A stretch of 64,000 nucleotides of DNA from Candidatus Melainabacteria bacterium (lineage in GTDB: Bacteria > Cyanobacteriota > Vampirovibrionia > Obscuribacterales > Obscuribacteraceae). The position numbers and the translations under genes are program-made. Below the pieces are notes generated by a model that was not told the DNA's origin, did not search any database, and saw nothing but the letters and a program-made list of their open reading frames with translations. Positions 57,700-64,000 of this stretch are shown piece after piece (the stretch's first letter is position 1; each line of letters begins with the position of its first letter). The stretch is taken from positions 372,001-436,000 of the forward strand of contig JAFKGK010000003.1 in assembly GCA_017307165.1 (NCBI GenBank). The letters run 5' to 3'.

Positions 57700-58893
57700 G
57701 TGGAAGAAAGTCTTACTCAAAGTCCTACACAAAGCCCATCCCAAAGGTCGGCCATCCAAGGCGCGCCTGATCTGGATGCAGGCATGCTGACTCTAAGCGA
57801 AGAAGAACGTCTCAATCAAGCGGCCAAAGATCCCTATCCCTGGATCATGAGTCGCAATATAGATCTGATATTTGTTTGCGGCGGACTCTTTTGGGCTCTC
57901 TATCTCGTATTGGCAGCTACTGGCTTCAAGGTCGATCTTTTCGGGGGGCCGACTGCCTTCATCTTTGCTGCTATTTCTATCCTGGGCGTGCATGCTTTTG
58001 GCGATGGACATCAGATTGCCACTATGTATCGTGTCTATCAGAGTGCACCAACCCGCAAGGTCCTTGGTGCCAAGGTCGCTATTGTCGGTCTGATCGCGCT
58101 TGCGACGGGTATGAGCACGCTGTTGTGGCACGAGACCTCGCAGTTTTGGGTCAAGCTCGTTTTGGCCTGGGGTATTCAGCATCAGCTAGCTCAGTCTTAT
58201 GGCATTGCCCTGGTGTATTGCTATAAGCGCAAATATTATATGAATCAGCACGAAAAAGGCGTGATGCACTTTATGGTGCAGTCGGCCATGGTCTATCTGA
58301 TCTTGCGCATGTTTGCCTTTGATGCCTTTGGCAATTACACCATCAATCACGTTGATTATGCTTTTGAGAGGCTCGTGCCGGCTTGGCTGAGTCACACCGC
58401 CCTTGGTGTCACTCTTGCTTCTCTCGCTTATTTTGCCTATCTAGTTTATGCCAAGGCCAAAAGAGACAAGCAGATGTTTCCCATACCGGGACTCATGGTA
58501 TTGATGACACTGATCGTCATGCCCTTTGTAGCGCAAGAGAGATTTGTCCTTGTTTGGGTGGCCTTTTCTACGACCTTTTTTCATACCACCCAATATCTCG
58601 TCGTTACCTCTGCGTATTATTTTAAGGAGCGAGGCTTGCCTGCCGATGTCTCCTACCACAAGATCTCGAGCATGCTCAAGCGTCCTGTCGCCTGGGGATA
58701 TTTTGGTTTGCTATTTGGCATCGGCTTTACCATGGCCTATCTCTTGCCAAACTGGATGATCCAGTATGGACAGGTCGAGCAAGCATACGCCTTTGCCTCG
58801 GTCTATGTCTTTGTCAATATTCATCACTTTATCACCGACATGTATATCTGGAAGCTCCGCGACCCCTACGTACAAAAATTGCTGGTGGCCTGA
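57700..58893 (+). CDS. histidine-rich polytopic membrane protein
   Basis: A 397-residue protein starting with GTG at 57700, with a disordered N-terminus of about 45 residues and about nine helices. Histidines are clustered in membrane segments: HAFGDGHQIATMY, GIQHQLAQSYGIALVYCY, FFHTTQYLVVTSAYY and NIHHFITDMYIWKLRDP. The HH plus D-IWK pattern recalls Brp/Blh beta-carotene monooxygenase-like families, but identity is not established. It lies between two GT-C genes, so a lipid or glycan substrate is possible. Confidence 0.6.
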   Translation: MEESLTQSPTQSPSQRSAIQGAPDLDAGMLTLSEEERLNQAAKDPYPWIMSRNIDLIFVCGGLFWALYLVLAATGFKVDLFGGPTAFIFAAISILGVHAFGDGHQIATMYRVYQSAPTRKVLGAKVAIVGLIALATGMSTLLWHETSQFWVKLVLAWGIQHQLAQSYGIALVYCYKRKYYMNQHEKGVMHFMVQSAMVYLILRMFAFDAFGNYTINHVDYAFERLVPAWLSHTALGVTLASLAYFAYLVYAKAKRDKQMFPIPGLMVLMTLIVMPFVAQERFVLVWVAFSTTFFHTTQYLVVTSAYYFKERGLPADVSYHKISSMLKRPVAWGYFGLLFGIGFTMAYLLPNWMIQYGQVEQAYAFASVYVFVNIHHFITDMYIWKLRDPYVQKLLVA

Positions 58894-58898
58894 GTCTT

Positions 58899-60530
58899 TT
58901 GACTTCGCAAGCGATATGCGCGATCCTGATTATCATCTTGTCCCTGGTGCTCAGGTTGCAGACCCTGGGACAGGGGGTCTGGCTGGACGAATGCATAAGC
59001 ATTTACGTGGCCAAGATGCCGGATCTGACATCCATGATCGCCACCTTGTCTATCCAGGATTTTAATCCGCCCCTCTCGCATCTAATTCTTCGCTATGTGA
59101 TCCAGTATTTTGGCGATGGGCCTGTGGTGGTCAAGATACCTGCCTTATTGTGCAATCTGGCTATGATCCCGGCTTTGATATGGCTTGGATCGAGCGTCGG
59201 CTCTTATAGACTGGGCGTGATCGCCGCGCTGTTTTGCGCTCTATCGCCACTTTCCAATCATTTCTCCTGCCAATCACGGCCCTATTCGATCGCCATGCTG
59301 ACTGTCTGTCTGTCCTTGTGCTTTTTTATCAATGCTCTTAAGGCGAGTGCTCTCAAAGCCCGGATCAGCTATATGACTGGTTTTGTCATTTCGACTGCTC
59401 TCTGCCTTTACAGTCATACTGTCTGTGTTTTGATCATGCCTTGTTACGCAGTGGCCTACTTGTGGATTTGGGGTCTAAAAAAAGAGCACTACTTGCGGTG
59501 GCATGAATTTATGGCTGGCATGACCCTGGCTATACTGCCTTTTTTGCTCTGGATACCGGTCATACTAGAGCAGATGAGCCTGCCACGTTGGATTGAGGCT
59601 ACCAGGCTCTCACAGATGTGGTTTGTCTATTTTTACGACTATGTCATGTTTGCGCCTTTTGCGCCTTTACATGGGATATTTTTTGCTGGGATTGCTCTGA
59701 TCCTGGCGCTTTGTTTTGCTGCTCGACAAATCTTGAAAAATGGTTTCGGCTCTTGGCTGACTCAGTGCCGTACTGCTATCGGCCGCCTCGATGCGCCCTG
59801 GATCGTGATTGTTTGTACCACTGCCATTCCAGCCTTTCTCGTTGGCTACCTCACTCCGTTTGCTATGGGCTATTTTAGATACATTCTGCCCTTCAGTGCT
59901 GGTGGTTTTATTTTTTGGGCCTGTGTCATCGACAGGGCTTTGGGAATCAAGGGCAAAAACAATCATAGTTTGGTCTGGACGACCCTCTTTTGGCTTATGC
60001 TAGCGGGTCTGGATATCGGTTGGGTCGCAGTCACCCATCAAAAGCCGGATTCAGGTCTCAGGACGATGGCCATGGATGCTAAAGCGGGTCTGTATGATGG
60101 TGCTGCCATCATGATTGCTCCAGACGTTACAGGACCCAGCTTTGATTACTATATGCCGATAGCCGAAAGGGCAAGGCACAAAGTCCTTTTATGTGGTTTT
60201 ACTCGCTGGGAGCCAAGCAAGCCATGTGCTTTAAAAGACTTGTTTGCAGCCTGGCAGCCAGACTCGGTGGTGGCCGACGGTCAAAAGCACGTGCTCGATC
60301 TGGCTGCTGGTGGTGTCAAAAAACTCGTCTTTGCCAGAGATAGAGTGATCATGTCAACGCCTCAGGTGCCCAAGACCAAAAGGATCGATCAAATGCAAGC
60401 ATGGCTAAATGAGCATTATGGTCGGCTACCGTCCCCGGTGTCATATTATGACGGCATGACCGAGCAAATGCAGATCACCATTTATGATTTGGAGCAGGAT
60501 CTGGCCTCGAGGTCCTCCCAGCGTTTGTAG
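58899..60530 (+). CDS. GT39/PMT-like GT-C glycosyltransferase
   Basis: A 543-residue membrane protein starting with TTG at 58899, 6 bp after the previous stop. The first loop has the GT-C motif QGVWLDECISIYVAKM with a DE pair, followed by FNPPLSHLILRY, as in ArnT/PMT-like (GT39/GT83) enzymes that use polyprenyl-phosphate sugars. The C-terminal 150 residues form a non-membrane domain, as in PMT_2 members. The gene overlaps the uup-like gene convergently by 49 bp. Confidence 0.8.
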   Translation: MTSQAICAILIIILSLVLRLQTLGQGVWLDECISIYVAKMPDLTSMIATLSIQDFNPPLSHLILRYVIQYFGDGPVVVKIPALLCNLAMIPALIWLGSSVGSYRLGVIAALFCALSPLSNHFSCQSRPYSIAMLTVCLSLCFFINALKASALKARISYMTGFVISTALCLYSHTVCVLIMPCYAVAYLWIWGLKKEHYLRWHEFMAGMTLAILPFLLWIPVILEQMSLPRWIEATRLSQMWFVYFYDYVMFAPFAPLHGIFFAGIALILALCFAARQILKNGFGSWLTQCRTAIGRLDAPWIVIVCTTAIPAFLVGYLTPFAMGYFRYILPFSAGGFIFWACVIDRALGIKGKNNHSLVWTTLFWLMLAGLDIGWVAVTHQKPDSGLRTMAMDAKAGLYDGAAIMIAPDVTGPSFDYYMPIAERARHKVLLCGFTRWEPSKPCALKDLFAAWQPDSVVADGQKHVLDLAAGGVKKLVFARDRVIMSTPQVPKTKRIDQMQAWLNEHYGRLPSPVSYYDGMTEQMQITIYDLEQDLASRSSQRL

Positions 60531-62299
60531 AGCTTGTCTACCTGGGCTTGAGCCTCATGCATAAGGCTGGTCAGCTCTTGTGCCTTGACGTGATTGGAGA
60601 CGTGCTGAGGCATCGCCATTTCTTGCATGATCTGCTGGACTTTTTGCTCGGCGAGAGAGATAGTATCGTGTATGGTGGCTAGCTCTTTTTTTTCGTTATT
60701 GGAGAGCGGTTTGGTCTTAGGCAGCGCCTTGTCATCAGGCTGCGCCTTGTCTTTGTTTTGGCTGGGCTTTTGCGGGCTCTCGCTTTGGACTTTGGCTCTT
60801 TCCCATTGTTGCAGATCGGCAAAGTACTCGGCCTTGCCATGACCGTCAAGGGCGAGTATCTCGGTGGAGAGACTATCGATCATGTATCTATCGTGGCTGA
60901 CGATGACGACAGCACCTGGAAACTCGGCCAGCGAATCTTGTAGGACTTCGAGCGAGCCAATGTCTAGATCATTGGTAGGTTCGTCCAGGATCAGGACATC
61001 GGCAGGCTGCAACATGAGGTTGGCGATAAAGACCCTGGCCTGCTCTCCGCCGGATAGGCGGCTGACAGGCAGGGGCAACTGGTCGGGGCGAAAGAGAAAT
61101 CGTTTGGACCAGGAGGCTATATGCATTTGTCTGTCTTGAAAGACAACCGAATCGCCATGAGGGCAGAGAGCCTGCTTGAGTGTGAGTGTCTGGTCGAGTT
61201 TTTCGCGAGCCTGATCAAACCAGACTATCTTGAGTTGGTCTGCTCTTTTGATCGTGCCGGCGTCTGGCTCGAGACTGCCAGTCAATAACTTGAGCAAGAT
61301 GGTTTTGCCACTGCCATTGGTGCCTACTAGACCCAGCTTGATACCCGGAGTCAAAGTAATATCGAGGCCCTGGAATAGCAATTTGCCGCCCATTGATTTT
61401 TTGATTTGCTTAGCGACAATTAGCTCTTTGGTCTTACGATTGCTTGCATTAAAATCAATGCCCGCGCTCTGACCGAGAGCGTTGCGTGCCTTGACTTGAG
61501 CATATTCGTCCATCAATTTGCCGGCTTCTTTTATGCGACCGGATGATTTTGTCTGGCGAGCCCGGGCTCCCCTTGCCAGCCAGGCGACTTCACGTCTGAC
61601 CTTGCTGGCGAGAGCCTGCTGTTCGTTGGACTGCGCAGTCAAATATTCTTGCCTGCCCTCGAGAAACTCGCTGTATGGACCTTTGACGCTCAAAAATCCA
61701 TCTTTGTAGACTGGGTTGAGCTCGATGGTGCGGTTGGTGACATTTTCGAGAAATTGTCGGTCGTGAGTCACGAGTATGAATGAAAAAGAGGCTTGATTGA
61801 GAAGCTCTTCTAAGTACAGGACTCCCTCGAGATCGAGGTGGTTGGTAGGTTCGTCCAGGAGGAGAAAGTCTGGTTCTTTTATGAGTTCTGCAGCTAGTGC
61901 TAGTCGTTTTTTCCAGCCACCGGAAAGATCTCTTACCCTGGCCTCTAGATTGGTAAAGCCAACTCGACTGAGGGCCAGATCTGCTTTATAGTTTTTTTCG
62001 TCGGGGCTGAGCGGATCATCTGCAAGGCTGGCAATGACGATATCATGGCATGAGTCATCCGGCGAGTAGTCTTGCTCTTGAGCCAAATAAGCCGTCTTTA
62101 GATGCTTGCGCTTGGTAATACTGCCGCCATCCGGCTCAACTAAGCCAGCGATGATCTTCATAAGGGTCGACTTGCCGGTACCATTGGGACCGATCAGGCC
62201 TACTTTTTCGCGTTCGTCGATCGTTAAGCACAAGTCTTTGAATAGCGGACGGCTACTATAGCTTTTGCTCAGCGACTGGCAAGTGATGGCTACTGGCAT
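60482..62299 (-). CDS. ABC-F ATPase, Uup-like
   Basis: A 605-residue ABC-F protein: two ATPase domains without membrane segments. Walker A motifs are GPNGTGKST and GTNGSGKT, signatures LSGGWKKRLALAAELIKE and LSGGEQARVFIANLM, and both carry complete Walker B segments. A charged C-terminal helix (QTMQEMAMPQHVSNHVKAQE-like) resembles the DNA/ribosome-binding coiled coil of Uup. ABC-F proteins act at the ribosome E site or, as Uup, in branched DNA handling. ATG at 62299 is 42 bp after dnaB, so the two may be co-transcribed. Confidence 0.88.
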   Translation of the reverse strand: MPVAITCQSLSKSYSSRPLFKDLCLTIDEREKVGLIGPNGTGKSTLMKIIAGLVEPDGGSITKRKHLKTAYLAQEQDYSPDDSCHDIVIASLADDPLSPDEKNYKADLALSRVGFTNLEARVRDLSGGWKKRLALAAELIKEPDFLLLDEPTNHLDLEGVLYLEELLNQASFSFILVTHDRQFLENVTNRTIELNPVYKDGFLSVKGPYSEFLEGRQEYLTAQSNEQQALASKVRREVAWLARGARARQTKSSGRIKEAGKLMDEYAQVKARNALGQSAGIDFNASNRKTKELIVAKQIKKSMGGKLLFQGLDITLTPGIKLGLVGTNGSGKTILLKLLTGSLEPDAGTIKRADQLKIVWFDQAREKLDQTLTLKQALCPHGDSVVFQDRQMHIASWSKRFLFRPDQLPLPVSRLSGGEQARVFIANLMLQPADVLILDEPTNDLDIGSLEVLQDSLAEFPGAVVIVSHDRYMIDSLSTEILALDGHGKAEYFADLQQWERAKVQSESPQKPSQNKDKAQPDDKALPKTKPLSNNEKKELATIHDTISLAEQKVQQIMQEMAMPQHVSNHVKAQELTSLMHEAQAQVDKLYKRWEDLEARSCSKS

Positions 62300-62341
62300 G
62301 TCTGTGATCCCTTAAAATCTATGGCAATTTCTCTTGTAAGC

Positions 62342-64000
62342 TTATTCGCCACCACCGCCGCCACCAGGATATTGGTTTTGGACCTTGTTGAGAAATCTAG
62401 TGATGCTGCCTTGATAGAGCAGGTCGACTGTACCAACGGGGCCGTTACGTTGTTTGGCGATGATGATCTCGGCCTCACCGCGCTTGTCGCTCTCAGGATT
62501 GTAGTACTCGTCACGATAGATAAACATGACGAGATCCGCGTCTTGCTCGATAGAGCCTGACTCTCTGAGATCGGAGAGCATCGGACGTTTGTTTTGGCGT
62601 GCCTCGACTGCCCGTGACAATTGGGATAGGGCGATGACAGGCGTTGAGATCTCGCGGGCGAGCGTTTTGAGCGAGCGCGAAATCTCAGAAACCTCCTGCA
62701 CTCTGTTGTCGGTTGCTTTGCGACCCTGCATCAACTGGATGTAGTCGATGATCACCATGCCTAGATTGCCTTTGGTCTCGGCCTTGAGACGTCTGCATTT
62801 GGCGCGGACCTCGAGGACGTTGACCATGGCTGAGTCGTCGATATAGATGGGGGCTTCGCCTAACCGGCCCATGGCAGTCGCTAGAGCTGTCCAATCGTTT
62901 GTATGCAGGTGGCCGGTGCGCAGGCGGTTGGCGTCGATCTTGGCCTCGGCGCACAACATACGTTGTACGAGTGATTCTTTGGACATTTCTAGAGAAAAGA
63001 TGGCACAGGCCACTCCGGCCTCTACAGCGCAATTTTGTGCGAGGTTGAGCACGAAAGCCGTATTGTGGACACAGATATCGTTGGCGACAAAATTGTGGGT
63101 GGTATCGATAGTGAGGTCAAAGACCTGTTGTGGCCCCTCGTCGACGATAGAAGAAATAGACTCAAAGACGATGTCATTGAGCCTGTCCTGCTTTGTGGTG
63201 GGGACAAGTGAAATGATTGTCTTGAGCTCATGACTCATGTCACTGTCAGCAAGTCCGATCTCTCTTTGCAATATGGTGAGACCATGGATATCGTCTATCG
63301 AAAGCTCTGCAAAGACCTGACCTTGCGTGTTTGTGTTGAGACGGATCTTGGCTATAATGCCAAAGCGCAGGAGTAGATGCGATAACTGGTGTATCTGTCT
63401 CTCGTTGGTAGAAACGTAGATCAGTGCTGCCCGCCTGACCGAGATATTGCCTGCTGACAAAAGATGTCTCAAAAAGAGAGCAAGCTGCTCTCTAGGCAGT
63501 GTAAAAATCGATTGGGGGATCAAACTGTCGGCTTTGTGATCTTGCACTCGACTATCGGCCTTGGAGCCGGCTGCCGATAACAGCTCGCGTGTCTTTTGTG
63601 GAGAAGCCATAATATGAGCCATGAGCTTGATCTTGGCCTCGGCCAGGCTCTGTTTGCCAAAAACCGGTAGAGTGGCTGGACAAGCTATTTTGTCGCCGAC
63701 CGCCAGATCCTCGAGCTTAAGCCAGCCTCGATCTCGGGTTAAAAACGGGTGAGTAGCCGTACTAGTGATCTTGCGTCCTGACTCAGTGGTGACCGTAAAA
63801 GTGGGCTTGACCCCCTCGTCCAGATAGTGTGTTGGTATGGTCTCGCTAAAGCGATGATCGGCTTTGAGGGTAAGCATGGCAGCATCGAGACCTTGCTCGT
63901 GCTTGTTGCGATATATCTGCTCGATGGTAAGAACGCGGCCATCAGTAAGCAGGATCTCTGCGTCAGCGCTGAGGCACTTGCCCATGGATGGACGGGCGGC
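62342..64000 (-). CDS. dnaB: replicative DNA helicase DnaB with intein (N-terminus beyond window)
   Basis: The reverse frame runs off the window; only codons from AARPSMGK onward are visible. RPSMGK begins the Walker A of the RecA-fold motor that unwinds DNA at the fork. The extein resumes as [20 protein letters not shown] and carries the later motifs [19 protein letters not shown] and [20 protein letters not shown], plus [20 protein letters not shown], all well conserved. An intein lies exactly at the Walker A lysine. The N-terminal DnaG-binding domain is off the edge. The C-terminus ends in a Gly run. Confidence 0.95.
   Translation of the reverse strand, partial: AARPSMGKCLSADAEILLTDGRVLTIEQIYRNKHEQGLDAAMLTLKADHRFSETIPTHYLDEGVKPTFTVTTESGRKITSTATHPFLTRDRGWLKLEDLAVGDKIACPATLPVFGKQSLAEAKIKLMAHIMASPQKTRELLSAAGSKADSRVQDHKADSLIPQSIFTLPREQLALFLRHLLSAGNISVRRAALIYVSTNERQIHQLSHLLLRFGIIAKIRLNTNTQGQVFAELSIDDIHGLTILQREIGLADSDMSHELKTIISLVPTTKQDRLNDIVFESISSIVDEGPQQVFDLTIDTTHNFVANDICVHNTAFVLNLAQNCAVEAGVACAIFSLEMSKESLVQRMLCAEAKIDANRLRTGHLHTNDWTALATAMGRLGEAPIYIDDSAMVNVLEVRAKCRRLKAETKGNLGMVIIDYIQLMQGRKATDNRVQEVSEISRSLKTLAREISTPVIALSQLSRAVEARQNKRPMLSDLRESGSIEQDADLVMFIYRDEYYNPESDKRGEAEIIIAKQRNGPVGTVDLLYQGSITRFLNKVQNQYPGGGGGGE
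63062..63976 (-). other. DnaB intein with degenerate homing endonuclease
   Basis: A 305-residue intein from Cys (CLSADAEI) after GK to His-Asn (DICVHN) before Thr, the DnaB-a Walker A site. Block A is [19 protein letters not shown], block [16 protein letters not shown] (TxxH), and blocks [23 protein letters not shown]. Between them about 120 residues remain with one LAGLIDADG-like piece, [17 protein letters not shown]; the acidic catalytic residue of LAGLIDADG is not evident, so the endonuclease is probably dead while splicing is intact. Confidence 0.93.

Overview
The window is a 64 kb piece of bacterial chromosome, gene-dense, with about 66 protein genes and three tRNA genes. The lineage is inferred. 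The run rplQ-truA-rplM-rpsI, rpsD missing next to rpoA, a long basic N-terminal extension on S5, and many GT-C, TPR and zinc-ribbon membrane proteins point to the cyanobacterial side of the tree, most likely a non-photosynthetic Melainabacteria (Vampirovibrionia, Obscuribacter-like). No photosynthesis genes are seen. A zinc-type S14, L30 and map inside the ribosomal cluster differ from what is usual in photosynthetic Cyanobacteria. GTG and TTG starts are frequent.

Layout. (1) 1-9.3 kb is an accessory block. Two large reverse-strand P-loop ATPases, a VirD4/TraD-like coupling ATPase with a zinc ribbon and acidic tail and a HerA/VirB4-like ATPase cut by the window edge, face a large disordered coiled-coil protein. 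Small membrane and HTH-like proteins follow. (2) 9.4-11.5 kb is a SpoU/RlmB-type RNA 2'-O-methyltransferase with a giant Gly/Arg/Phe-rich repeat tail. (3) 11.6-13.3 kb holds tRNA-Thr(UGU), tRNA-Tyr(GUA), a long hairpin, tRNA-Thr(GGU) and tuf. (4) 13.6-31.3 kb is one collinear ribosomal cluster from rpsJ to rpsI, with secY, adk, map, infA, rpmJ, rpoA and truA, preceded by a structured leader and closed by a strong terminator. (5) 31.3-44.7 kb mixes envelope and redox genes: TMTC-like and zinc-ribbon membrane proteins, a secreted repeat protein, a DUF255 thioredoxin-fold protein, three glycosyltransferases, a haem-oxygenase-like diiron protein, trxB, a CHAD protein and a Fur-family regulator. 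(6) 44.7-49.4 kb carries Fur-box-like repeats, a structured RNA leader, a GntR-type regulator, a membrane EEP phosphohydrolase, and a dipeptide epimerase/DUF1611 pair. (7) 49.5-55.2 kb is grpE-dnaK-dnaJ plus a secreted beta-propeller protein. (8) 55.2-60.5 kb contains a lipoprotein and three polytopic membrane genes (GT87-like, His-rich, GT39-like). (9) 60.5-64 kb has an Uup-like ABC-F protein and an intein-containing dnaB cut by the window edge.

Most of the window is core translation, chaperone and replication machinery. The candidates for undescribed biology are the two-ATPase/coiled-coil module at the left edge, the FG/RGG-like tail on the rRNA methyltransferase, the diiron enzyme coupled to trxB, and the Fur-box plus structured-RNA region upstream of the GntR gene. 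All functions are read from sequence motifs without database searches.
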